Program-made: the position numbers and the translations under genes
Shown: positions 1-9,080 of the stretch, one piece after another
How the letters are laid out: every line of letters begins with the position of its first letter
Position numbering within the stretch: the first letter of the stretch is position 1
Notes under the pieces: generated by a model
Told to the model about the DNA's origin: nothing
The model's database searches: none
What the model saw: only the letters and a program-made list of their open reading frames with translations
Assembly: GCF_034259325.1 (NCBI RefSeq)
Contig: NZ_JAXIVS010000007.1
Location: forward strand, 1-64,000
From: Hyalangium ruber
GTDB taxonomy: Bacteria; Myxococcota; Myxococcia; Myxococcales; Myxococcaceae
DNA length: 64,000 nucleotides
Direction of reading: 5' to 3'

Positions 1-24
1 GGCCGCATGGTCTCTCAGTCCCTG

Positions 25-64
25 AAAGCCGGGCTCGGCCTATGTGCCGTGCCCGGCTTTTCTC
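25..64. terminator. Intrinsic terminator
   Basis: AAAGCCGGGC (25-34) pairs perfectly with GCCCGGCTTT (51-60), the loop has a small inner CGGC/GCCG pairing, and TCTC follows. The A-run before and T-run after the stem would let it work in either direction. It probably ends a gene lying left of the window and isolates the Hint-domain gene that starts at 206. Confidence 0.75.
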
Positions 65-205
65 ATTGGAGGAATGCGCTACTGGCTCTCATTCATTTCT
101 CTGCGATTGATCTTGTATTCCTTGAAAAATCCGCTTATTCAGTTCTCCATGAGATTCCGCGAAAGACCTGGGATCTCCTGCTCACCCACCGGCAAGGAGT
201 CTGAA

Positions 206-1318
206 ATGAAGGGATTGTTCGGAGCTGGCGTCGCGTTGGCCGCAGCCGCTTTCCTGCTCCCAGGGCTTGCGGAAGCTCAGCCTATCAAGCTGCAGCGCTG
301 CAACGCGGATAGCCTGGATCCAGCGCAGGCAGAGAAGCGCCTGAACTGGGCTCGCCGCTGTGGCCTGCTCGTCAACGTCGGGGCCGCAGCCCCCTTCGAC
401 ACCTACGCGCCGGCCGCGAACGGTGGGACCCTGCTGGAGTACCAAGAGGATGACATCAACTACAACTTCTTCGGCCAGAACACCTACACGGGCGAAGATG
501 ATGCGTACGAGATCAACTCCTCGTTCATCAACAAGCTTTTCCTGTACGGCCCGACCTCGCAGTTCATGGATGGCAACGGGTACTACCGCTGGGAGCGCCC
601 GCTAGCGCGCAAGAAGGCCCGTCCGCTCTACCCCACCTTCGGTAGCGAGGACGACATCGACAGCACCACCAACAAGCAGCTGTGGCCGCACCCCAGCCAG
701 CTCGTCGATGGCAGCGCGCTCAACTGCAACCTCTACCTCAACCAGGCCGGCACGGTGCTGGCGACGGGCTATAACTTCTTCGTCAACGCCTACTGCGAGG
801 CGTCCTGCTACACGCCCGAGCAGCGCATCCGCTTCCCTGAGGGGGATGTGGCCATCGCCGAGGCCGTCACCCAGATGAAGGAGGACGTCGTCACCCTGAC
901 GCCGGACTCCAGCCTGGACAACATCGCGCTGAAGACCAACAAGACCCACAGCTATACGGCGGAGTTCCGGGACACCGAGCACCCCATCGTGCTGCTGGAG
1001 ATGGCCTCCGGTGGCAAGCTGAGCGTGACCACCGAGCACCCGATGATCAACGGCGAGGGCCGTCTGGTCACCGCTCAGACGCTCAAGGTCGGCGACGAGC
1101 TCATCAAGGTGGATGGCTCGCGTGACGCCATTGTGAAGGCCGAGCACACCAAGTACTTCGGCAAGGTGTACAACCTGCGCCCGGCGACGGACGACCGCGT
1201 CTCGAACATCCTGGTGGCCGAGGGCTATCTGGTCGGCTCCTCGCTCTTCCAGAACGATGAGGTCGGCTACCTCAACCGCATCCTCCTCCACCGGGTGCCG
1301 CAGGCTGTGATTCCCTGA
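206..1318 (+). CDS. Secreted Hint (intein/hedgehog-like) domain protein
   Basis: This 370-residue protein has a signal peptide (residues 1-24, ending LAEA). An uncharacterised mature region (about 25-195) with several Cys comes next, then a C-terminal Hint domain (about 201-345). The Hint call rests on Cys201 starting the domain, a TTEH block-B motif with His278, the following pattern of A-x-x-L-x-x-G-D (residues 280-297), and the closing V-Y-N-L strand near 321. The usual terminal His-Asn pair of inteins is absent; the domain ends near GYLVGS and is followed by about 25 residues. Hint domains catalyse N-S acyl shifts and self-cleavage, so processing after export is possible but is inference. 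The start was chosen because AAGGAGT (194-200) is a good ribosome binding site just before this ATG; an in-frame upstream extension to 44 has no such site. It is a single gene bounded by terminators. Confidence 0.72.
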   Translation: MKGLFGAGVALAAAAFLLPGLAEAQPIKLQRCNADSLDPAQAEKRLNWARRCGLLVNVGAAAPFDTYAPAANGGTLLEYQEDDINYNFFGQNTYTGEDDAYEINSSFINKLFLYGPTSQFMDGNGYYRWERPLARKKARPLYPTFGSEDDIDSTTNKQLWPHPSQLVDGSALNCNLYLNQAGTVLATGYNFFVNAYCEASCYTPEQRIRFPEGDVAIAEAVTQMKEDVVTLTPDSSLDNIALKTNKTHSYTAEFRDTEHPIVLLEMASGGKLSVTTEHPMINGEGRLVTAQTLKVGDELIKVDGSRDAIVKAEHTKYFGKVYNLRPATDDRVSNILVAEGYLVGSSLFQNDEVGYLNRILLHRVPQAVIP

Positions 1319-1330
1319 GCACCCTGAGGG

Positions 1331-1354
1331 CTCGGAGCCTCTCGGGGCTCCGGG
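1331..1354 (+). terminator. Hairpin terminator after the Hint gene
   Basis: CGGAGCC (1333-1339) pairs with GGCTCCG (1346-1352), extended by two pairs outward. It lies 13 bases past the stop codon and is followed by a moderately T-rich stretch (GTCTCTCTCGT). Confidence 0.55.
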
Positions 1355-1427
1355 TCTCTCTCGTGATACCGGCCGACGACACGCCCGGCCCGCGGATCAC
1401 GACCCGGGCGGTGAGTGAGCCCGGGAG

Positions 1428-1832
1428 CTAAGGCTGCTTGTTCTTCTCATCCCAGAGCATCGGCTCCCAGAGCTCCACCTTGTTGCCGTCGGGATCCATG
1501 AGCCAGGCGAACTTGCCGTTCTCGTGCGACTCCGGTCCCTTGAGGATCTCCACGCCACCTTCTTTCAACTGCCGGATCAGCGCGTCGAGATCATCCACCC
1601 GGTAGTTGATCATGAAGCTCGACTCGCTCGGGCTGAACCAGCGGCTGTCCTTCTCCGCCACGTTCCAGACGGTGAGCCCCTTGTCCTCGGCCTTGTCCTC
1701 GGGCCACCGGATGATCGCGCCGCCCCACGGCTCGAGCGCGATCCCCAAGTGGCGCTGATACCAAGCGGAGAGCGCCTTGTGATCGCTCTTCGACTTGAAG
1801 AACACCCCGCCGATTCCCGTCACTTTCGCCAT
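1428..1832 (-). CDS. VOC (glyoxalase/bleomycin-resistance fold) protein
   Basis: The 134-residue protein is a single vicinal-oxygen-chelate fold unit. It opens with a beta strand (VTGIGGVFFKS), has a YQRHLGIAL segment typical of the first beta-alpha-beta module, and ends with FAWLMDPDGNKVELWEP, the hallmark last strands with a Glu metal ligand. VOC proteins include glyoxalases, extradiol dioxygenases and antibiotic-binding proteins; the substrate cannot be told here. The ATG is followed by a clean in-frame sequence with no better alternative. It lies downstream of the flavoprotein gene at 1887-2588 in the same direction, 54 bases away, so the two may be co-transcribed. Confidence 0.85.
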   Translation of the reverse strand: MAKVTGIGGVFFKSKSDHKALSAWYQRHLGIALEPWGGAIIRWPEDKAEDKGLTVWNVAEKDSRWFSPSESSFMINYRVDDLDALIRQLKEGGVEILKGPESHENGKFAWLMDPDGNKVELWEPMLWDEKNKQP

Positions 1833-1886
1833 GGCCGCGCCTTATATCGCTCGTCGCTGGCGAGATCACCCCTGCTCCGCATCTGT

Positions 1887-2588
1887 TCAGTCCAACCCGA
1901 CCTTGCCCGGTGCCCAGTACGCCTTGGCTTTGACACTCGCCAGGCCAATCCCTCGGGCCTTGAGCCCCTGGCGCACGCCCTGGATGGCTGCCGCGCGTCC
2001 CGAGAGGACGAGTGGAGCCCCCGGGTGCGCCTGCAGCGCGTTGGCTACCGCTTCGACCAGCACCTCGCGGTGAGCTTCGTTCGACTGGCGGGCGACTAGC
2101 GTCGCGCCGCTGAGACCCAGCGCGTCGAGGGCCGCTCGCGTCTCTCCCGTGTCGGTGACCTCGAGCACCGTCCGCTCGGGCGCGCCATTGGCCCTCGCCA
2201 GCGCCAGGCTCGTCTCGTCGCCGATGACCACCGCCGGCGGAGTACCGCCGACAACGAGCGAGCCTCGCGGTCCGAAGACCTGGATCGCCGCCCCAGGCTT
2301 GACCGTCCTCGCCCACTGCGAGCCCGGCCCTTCTCCGTGCAGATACGCGAGCAGCTCGGTCTCACCCGTGCCCGCATCCCAGCGCAGGGGCGTGTAGGCC
2401 CTCGTACCGATGCCCGGCAGGAAGATTTGGAGCTTGTCGCCTGGCGTCCAGGTCACTCCACGCAAGGCGGGACCCGAAAGCACCAGCCTTCGGAAATGGG
2501 GGCCAAGGTCCTCAACGCGGGTGACCGTGGCGTCACGGAAGAGCAGGCGGCCGATGACGCCCTGGAGGGCGGCTTTGGCGGAAGTCAT
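1887..2588 (-). CDS. Siderophore-interacting flavoprotein (ferric reductase-like)
   Basis: The 233-residue protein matches the siderophore-interacting protein family, NAD(P)H-dependent ferric-siderophore reductases of the ferredoxin-reductase superfamily. The N-terminal FAD-binding barrel shows PGDKLQIFL (49-57) and the RAYTPL flavin motif (63-68), then GPRGS (106-110). The C-terminal half carries the expected nucleotide-binding part (VVIGDETSLALA near 120) and ends with the family-typical KAYWAPGK near the C-terminus. It is likely cytosolic and releases iron from imported siderophores. No siderophore transport genes are adjacent, so its specific partner is unknown. Confidence 0.85.
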   Translation of the reverse strand: MTSAKAALQGVIGRLLFRDATVTRVEDLGPHFRRLVLSGPALRGVTWTPGDKLQIFLPGIGTRAYTPLRWDAGTGETELLAYLHGEGPGSQWARTVKPGAAIQVFGPRGSLVVGGTPPAVVIGDETSLALARANGAPERTVLEVTDTGETRAALDALGLSGATLVARQSNEAHREVLVEAVANALQAHPGAPLVLSGRAAAIQGVRQGLKARGIGLASVKAKAYWAPGKVGLD

Positions 2589-2666
2589 GGCGATCCTCGT
2601 GCGTAAAGCGCAAACGCTACTCGGGGAGCCACTGTCGCGAGCATGAAGAAAAGTTGAGTGAGCACC

Positions 2667-3972
<1,306 letters not shown>

Positions 3973-4080
3973 TCGATCCACCAGTTACGTTCGCCGAATT
4001 CGGCGCGAGCATCTCACGGTGGGGGCTCATCACTGACGAGTATTCAGCGCGGTCGACGGGGACTTCCTGATCGTCTACTC

Positions 4081-5055
4081 ATGCCCGCCATGCACATCGT
4101 CGTTCTGGGTTGTGGCGTCTCGGGACTCTCCTGCGGCATCCGGCTGCTCGAGGCCGGGCACACCGTGGAGATCTGGGCGCGTGAGTTGCCCCCCAACACC
4201 ACCTCCGACGTGGCCGCCGCCGTCTGGTCCCCCTACAAGGCCTGGCCCCAGGATCGCGTGACGACCTGGGCGGGGCGCACCCTGGAGGTGCTGTGCGCGC
4301 TGGCCGAGCGCCCCGAGGCCGGCATCCAAGTGGTTCGCGGCGTCGAGCTGTTCACCCAGGAGCCTCCCGAGCCCTGGTGGGCCTCGTGTGTCCCCACCTA
4401 CCGCCGGGCCACTGCCGAGGAGCTGCCTCCGGGCTACTCCCACGGCTACTCCTTCGAGGCGCCCATCATCGAGATGCCCCGCTACCTGCCGTTCCTCATG
4501 GGCCGCTTCCGGGAGCTGGGCGGCCGAATCCTCCAGCGCGAGGTCCATTCCCTGGAAGAGGCGTGGCGCGAGGCCGAGGTGGTGGTCAACTGCACCGGAC
4601 TGGGAGCGCGTTCCCTCGTGGGGGATGACTCCCTCTACCCCATTCGAGGCGAGGTGCTGCGCGTGGCACCTCCTCCCGTGCGGCGCTTCCTCTTCGACGA
4701 CACGGAGGAGCACGGCGTCATCGCCTATGTCATCCCCCGCTCCGCTGACTGCATCCTGGGCGGGACGGCCGTGGAGGGAAACACCTCGCTCGTGCCAGAG
4801 CCCGCCAACGCCGCGGCCATCCTCGCCCGATGCAGGCGGCTGGTACCCCCGGAGGTCCACATGCAGGTGCTGGAACACCGCGTGGGCCTGAGGCCCGGCC
4901 GCCCTACCGTGCGCCTCGAGCTGGAGCGCGTGGCGGGCCGCCGCGTTGTCCACAACTATGGCCACGGTGGCGCGGGCGTCACCCTGTCCTGGGGCTGCGC
5001 CGAGGAAGTCGTCACGTGGGTGGCGTCGGCGCCGCCGTCGGCAGCTCCAGCGTGA
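4081..5055 (+). CDS. D-amino-acid oxidase (FAD-dependent)
   Basis: The 324-residue protein has the N-terminal dinucleotide fold V-V-L-G-C-G-V-S-G-L with the following Glu-containing strand (VEIWARE). The C-terminal signature HNYGHGGAGVTLSWGCA (about 292-308) is the classic D-amino-acid oxidase motif, and GLRPGRPTVRLE precedes it. Length fits bacterial DAAO. It oxidatively deaminates D-amino acids to alpha-keto acids, ammonia and hydrogen peroxide, plausibly for peptidoglycan-derived D-amino acids in a predatory bacterium (inference). The second ATG at 4090 is an equally possible start because neither has a clear ribosome binding site. Its 3' end overlaps the convergent histidine kinase gene by 44 bases. 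Confidence 0.85.
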   Translation: MPAMHIVVLGCGVSGLSCGIRLLEAGHTVEIWARELPPNTTSDVAAAVWSPYKAWPQDRVTTWAGRTLEVLCALAERPEAGIQVVRGVELFTQEPPEPWWASCVPTYRRATAEELPPGYSHGYSFEAPIIEMPRYLPFLMGRFRELGGRILQREVHSLEEAWREAEVVVNCTGLGARSLVGDDSLYPIRGEVLRVAPPPVRRFLFDDTEEHGVIAYVIPRSADCILGGTAVEGNTSLVPEPANAAAILARCRRLVPPEVHMQVLEHRVGLRPGRPTVRLELERVAGRRVVHNYGHGGAGVTLSWGCAEEVVTWVASAPPSAAPA

Positions 5056-6919
5056 AAGTGGTGCCCTGCTGGAGACCCGGGCTGGCGCAGGTGAGCTGCC
5101 CTCCCATCTCCTTGGCGGCCAGCGCGCTGATGTGCAGGCCAAAGCCATGCCCGGTCTTCTTCGTCGTGAAGCCCTGGGTGAACATCCGCGCCAGGTTCTC
5201 CGGCGCAATGCCCACGCCGTTGTCGGAGACCTCCAGCAGGAAGCGGGTTCCGCCCTCCTTCGTCCGGACATGGATGCCCAGGCACTTGTCCTGTCTGCCG
5301 CTCTCCAGCAGTGCATGCTGGGCGTTGCTCAGCAGGTTGACGAGGATCTGCAGCAGCTTGTGCCGGTCCACGACGATGGGCGGCACGTCCGCATAGTCTC
5401 GCTCGATGCGAATCCCCATCCGCTCCAGGGACACGGAGTGCAGGCGCAGCGCCTCGTCGATGAGCTGGGGCACCCGGGTGGGCTCCGCGGCCCCCGTGCC
5501 GCGCGCGTGTCTCTGCTGCATGCTGATGATCGACTTGATGTGCTCGATGCTCTTGCCCAGCGTGCGCATCTCTTGAAGCAGCTCCTCGCGCTCCTTATGG
5601 AGCTGCTCGGACAGGGCCGTGAGGTAGACCGGCAACTTCTGCCCCTGGGGATCGATCGTCAGGAAGGTGCCCAGCTCGGAGGCATGCTCTCGCAGCAACT
5701 CCACGCTCCTGGCCAGACCCGGGACACGAGACTTGTGCAGCTTGTCGAGGACGAGGTTGGCCGAGACGTTGATGCTGTTGAGCGTGTTGCCCACGTTGTG
5801 GAGCACGCCCGTGGCCACCTCCGCCATGCCCGCCTGGCGGGAGACGTCCACCAGGGTGCGGTGCATCTCTCCCAGCCGGGCCTCGGCCTCCTTTCGCGGG
5901 GTGATGTCACGCGCGAAGATCGTCATGCCCGTGACGCGGCCTCCCTCCCCCTGGATGGGATTGACACAGATATCCAGCGTGGCGCGCACACCTGCCCGCT
6001 CCTCCGTCTCCTCGAAGCGCGAGCGCTGGCCGACGAGCACCGGGGCAAAGTGTGCCTCCCATAGCTCCTTGAGCCGAGGCGGCATCGGCGAGAAGAGCGA
6101 CTGCCCCAGCATGAGCTCGGAGCCGGTGCGCTGGAGGTGCGCCTGACGCATCGCCATGTTCGCGGTGAGGACGTGGCCCTCCCGATCGAGCGAGCAGACC
6201 TGATCATCGGTGCTCTCGATGAGGCTCTGAAGCCTGCTCTCGCTCTCGCTCAGGATCTTCAACGTGCGCTCGAGCAAGGCCTGGGCCGCATCCCGAGAAG
6301 CCTCGTGCAGCGAGCTCAGCCCCCAAGCCGCGAAGATGCAGATGCCACTGATGGCGTACAGCGGCCAGAAGTAAGGAGTGAGCTCCAGGTGCTGGCTGAC
6401 CTGGTACAGGGGATGGAAGACCGACTGCGTCCCGATGAGGACCAAGGTGAAGAGCAGCCCCAGGCGCGGCCCCATCAAATACACCGCGAGAACGGGCAGC
6501 AGCGTGTGCGCGCTGTACATGCCCATGAATTGGAGGCCCTTCAACGTCAGGGTGACCACCACCAGCGCCAGGAAGACGCAACCACACAGGAGCATGGCCG
6601 GCCCGGTGGGCGAGGAGGCTCGGCGCACCAGCAGCAGCGTACCCAGATAGCCCAGGGCCAGAAGGACCAGGACGAACCGGGTGAGCGGGCCCGGCAACAA
6701 CACGAGGACGAGCAGATCGAACAGGAGCAGGAAGGCCGCGGAGCCCGCCAGCACCCGATAGCGGATGAGCTCCGAGGCAACGGCCCCGCGCTGACGCTCC
6801 GAGAGGAGCAGATCCAGGTGCTCCAGGAACCAGATGCGAAGACCCCGAGACGAGCCGCGCGGCTCCAGTGGCGAAGGAGCAGAGGGACCTACCGGATCCA
6901 CCTCGAGAACAGGAGTCAT
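5012..6919 (-). CDS. Membrane sensor histidine kinase with PAS domain
   Basis: The 635-residue kinase has an N-terminal block of about five to six membrane helices (residues 45-210), a PAS domain (about 225-345) and a histidine-containing segment of the ATGVLHNVGNTLNS type (phospho-acceptor about His374). The ATPase domain follows, with an N-box NLLSNAQHALL (about 530), DNGVGIAPEN (about 568) and a GHGFGLH G-box. The HNVGN variant of the H-box is common in myxobacteria and differs from the standard HEIxNPL. No receiver domain or adjacent response regulator is present, so it is an orphan kinase. The 3' 44 bases overlap the convergent oxidase gene. The LysR gene lies 67 bases upstream in the same direction. 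Confidence 0.88.
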   Translation of the reverse strand: MTPVLEVDPVGPSAPSPLEPRGSSRGLRIWFLEHLDLLLSERQRGAVASELIRYRVLAGSAAFLLLFDLLVLVLLPGPLTRFVLVLLALGYLGTLLLVRRASSPTGPAMLLCGCVFLALVVVTLTLKGLQFMGMYSAHTLLPVLAVYLMGPRLGLLFTLVLIGTQSVFHPLYQVSQHLELTPYFWPLYAISGICIFAAWGLSSLHEASRDAAQALLERTLKILSESESRLQSLIESTDDQVCSLDREGHVLTANMAMRQAHLQRTGSELMLGQSLFSPMPPRLKELWEAHFAPVLVGQRSRFEETEERAGVRATLDICVNPIQGEGGRVTGMTIFARDITPRKEAEARLGEMHRTLVDVSRQAGMAEVATGVLHNVGNTLNSINVSANLVLDKLHKSRVPGLARSVELLREHASELGTFLTIDPQGQKLPVYLTALSEQLHKEREELLQEMRTLGKSIEHIKSIISMQQRHARGTGAAEPTRVPQLIDEALRLHSVSLERMGIRIERDYADVPPIVVDRHKLLQILVNLLSNAQHALLESGRQDKCLGIHVRTKEGGTRFLLEVSDNGVGIAPENLARMFTQGFTTKKTGHGFGLHISALAAKEMGGQLTCASPGLQQGTTFTLELPTAAPTPPT

Positions 6920-6986
6920 CGCATACGCGATGATGCCTCGCGAGGCGTGGACTTCACCCGACCCGGCCAGTCAATTGTTCCTTCAC

Positions 6987-7865
6987 TCACGGTTGTGGAG
7001 ACAGGCCGAGCAGGACCGCCAACAATGGGTTGGCATGCGCACTCTTGCGCCATGCCGCGTAGATGGGGAACTCCCGCGCGGGCTGGGTGAGCGGCTGGGC
7101 GACCACTCCCGGAACCCGAGGCCCCTTGGGCAGCAGCGAGGCGAGCAGCGAGTAGCCCAGCCCCGCGGCCACGAAGCCCAGGATGGTCTCCGAGGAGTCG
7201 GCCGCATGGAGCCTGCGCGGCGTCACCCCATGGTGCGCGAGCGCGGAGAGCTGCAGCTCTCGCAGTTGGAGGTCCGCGCTGTAGGCGATGAAGGGCTCGT
7301 CGCCGAGCTGCCGAGGGCTCGAGAGGCCCTTCCGGGCAAGCGGGTGGTTCGAGGGGAAGACGAGGAAGGCGCGCGTGCTGCCCACCTGCCGCGCTTCCAG
7401 GTCCGAGGGGATCTCCGGCAGGTGGTCCACCAGCAGGTCCGCCTCGCCCGAGCGCACGAGCGCCACCGCGGGGACCTTCGCCTCGAAGAGTTCCACCTCG
7501 ATGTCGGCGCGCTGGCGCTGCAGCCGCCGCAGCCACGGCGGCAGGAGATAGCGCAGCATGTGCCCCGAGGCGTGGATCCGCAGCCGGCCGCCCACCTCGT
7601 TCGAGCGCAGCGAGCGGGCGACCGCGGGCAGCCCCTCCAGGAAGGGCGCCACGTAGGCGTAGAGCGTCCGCCCCTCGGGGGTGAGGAGGACCCGATCCTT
7701 GCCCACCCGCTCGAAGAGGCGCACCCCCAGCTCCGCCTCCAGGCGCTTCACCTGCTGGTGAACCCCGGGCTGGGTGATGGGGTACGGGAACGAGCGCGCG
7801 GCGCGTGCGTACCCCTCGCACCGCGCCACCCAATAGAAGCCCTCGAGTCGCTGGAGCTGAATCAT
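6987..7865 (-). CDS. LysR-family transcriptional regulator
   Basis: The 292-residue protein has a standard N-terminal winged helix-turn-helix (residues 5-64, including ITQPGVHQQVKRLEAELGVRLFER) and a C-terminal type-2 periplasmic-binding-like effector domain (about 90-290). The helix-turn-helix resembles regulators that scan for a single strong ligand, but the inducer cannot be predicted. It is divergent from the small YiaA-like membrane protein gene at 7967, the usual LysR target arrangement, and the 101-base gap between them holds an inverted repeat at 7898-7919. Confidence 0.9.
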   Translation of the reverse strand: MIQLQRLEGFYWVARCEGYARAARSFPYPITQPGVHQQVKRLEAELGVRLFERVGKDRVLLTPEGRTLYAYVAPFLEGLPAVARSLRSNEVGGRLRIHASGHMLRYLLPPWLRRLQRQRADIEVELFEAKVPAVALVRSGEADLLVDHLPEIPSDLEARQVGSTRAFLVFPSNHPLARKGLSSPRQLGDEPFIAYSADLQLRELQLSALAHHGVTPRRLHAADSSETILGFVAAGLGYSLLASLLPKGPRVPGVVAQPLTQPAREFPIYAAWRKSAHANPLLAVLLGLSPQP

Positions 7866-7897
7866 TCACTCCAGGTTATCGAAACGGGATGGATTAG

Positions 7898-7919
7898 TTC
7901 CATGCAGTTGGCGATGGAA
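7898..7919. promoter_or_regulatory. Candidate LysR operator (inverted repeat)
   Basis: TTCCAT (7898-7903) and ATGGAA (7914-7919) form a perfect 6-base inverted repeat separated by 10 bases. It sits in the short divergent region between the LysR gene and the YiaA-like gene, where autoregulatory LysR sites normally lie. The spacing is close to, but not exactly, the textbook T-N11-A pattern. Confidence 0.4.
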
Positions 7920-7966
7920 ATGGGCATTCTGTTCCTCGTCAACGCAAGCGAACCCGGAGAGAGCCC

Positions 7967-8275
7967 ATGTCCATGTCCCGCACGTCCCCTACCGCCGCTG
8001 TTCAGCCCGTCCACAGCCACGCATGGGTGATCCAGACCTGGCTCTCGTTCGTCCTTGCCCTCGGCGTGACGGCGATGGGCGTCTACCACCTGCCCGTGGA
8101 TGGCTGGATGAAGGCCTTCCTCGGCATGGGCATGCTCTTCACCGTGGGCTCCACCTTCAGCCTCGCCAAGACGCTGCGCGACGTCCACGAGCAGCAGCGC
8201 ATCACCGCCCGCATCGACGAGGCCCGCATGACCAAGCTGCTCGCCGAGGTCGACCCGCTGTCGCCCAAGCTGTAA
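7967..8275 (+). CDS. YiaA/YiaB-family two-helix membrane protein
   Basis: The 102-residue protein has two membrane helices (about 22-42 and 48-68), each ending in the family's short conserved stretch. The first contains W-x-x-F-x-x-A-x-G, the second GMGMLFTVGSTFSLAKTLRD followed by a charged cytosolic tail. These match the YiaA/B two-helix domain, of unknown function. GGAGAG (7956-7961) is a good ribosome binding site for this ATG. Its stop codon abuts the stop of the convergent hydrolase gene. Regulation by the divergent LysR protein is inferred from position only. Confidence 0.82.
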   Translation: MSMSRTSPTAAVQPVHSHAWVIQTWLSFVLALGVTAMGVYHLPVDGWMKAFLGMGMLFTVGSTFSLAKTLRDVHEQQRITARIDEARMTKLLAEVDPLSPKL

Positions 8276-8968
8276 TCACACGCCCGGCGGCCCTCGGAAG
8301 GCCCGCAGGAAGTCGTCCGCCTCGGCGGCGATGAGCCCCAGCGAATCGCGCAGCTCGTGCCCGTCGTCCACCTCGATCAGCCGCACATGGCGCTTGCCCT
8401 GTGCCCACTGCCGCGAGGCGTGGATGTCCGTGGTGTCGTCCTGGCGCCCGTGGATGATGAGCGTGGGCACTCGCACGTCGGGCCAGCCTCCGGAGCGCCC
8501 GTCGATGACCTCGAGCTCCCTCGCGAAGCCGAAGTCCACCCGGCCCATCCGCTTCTCGGCGTGGTCGTGGATCGCCACCCAGCCCGTCTCCTCCCAGCGG
8601 CGCATCCCCTCCACCCCCACGCTGCGGCGCATCTGCTCCATTCCCCGCAGCGCCGGGGCCAGGAGCACCAGCGCGCACACCCGCGCGTCCTCCTCCGCCA
8701 CCCGACAGGCCGTCAGCCCGCCCAGGCTCGACCCGAAGAGGATCGCCCGCTCCCTCTCACCGCCGATGGCCTCCCGCACCGTGCGCATCATCGCGCTCAG
8801 GCGCAGGTGCTCCAGCGACGGCTGCCGCAGGTTGAGCCGCTCCAGGTGGATGCCCTGGCGCGCGTAGTGCTCCGCGAGCGCCACGCCCTTGGCGGACTCC
8901 GGGCCCGAGGCGAAGCCATGGAGGTACAGCCAACGGGGGCCTGCGTGCGGAGCGTGCTCGACATTCAT
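8276..8968 (-). CDS. YqiA/YcfP-type alpha/beta-hydrolase
   Basis: The 230-residue protein opens with WLYLHGFASGPESAKG (oxyanion strand and loop typical of the YqiA esterase group). It has the nucleophile elbow GSSLGG (about 99-104), an acidic residue in HGRQDD, and a catalytic His in DDGHELRD near the C-terminus. It is a cytosolic esterase or thioesterase; the natural substrate is unknown. It starts 112 bases from the divergent folB-cupin gene. Confidence 0.82.
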   Translation of the reverse strand: MNVEHAPHAGPRWLYLHGFASGPESAKGVALAEHYARQGIHLERLNLRQPSLEHLRLSAMMRTVREAIGGERERAILFGSSLGGLTACRVAEEDARVCALVLLAPALRGMEQMRRSVGVEGMRRWEETGWVAIHDHAEKRMGRVDFGFARELEVIDGRSGGWPDVRVPTLIIHGRQDDTTDIHASRQWAQGKRHVRLIEVDDGHELRDSLGLIAAEADDFLRAFRGPPGV

Positions 8969-9080
8969 GGGCGTGCAATGTAGCGCGTGCCCCCGGCGCT
9001 TCGCCCACCTCGCCGTTCATTCCCATCGCGACCGTCTAGGCAGTGCCTTTTGCGTGGCGCCTTGCTAGTCATGGCCTCGC

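Noticed and set aside
44-205. N-terminal extension of the Hint protein to position 44
   Set aside because: The extra 54 residues lack a ribosome binding site and would bury the clear signal peptide that starts at 206.
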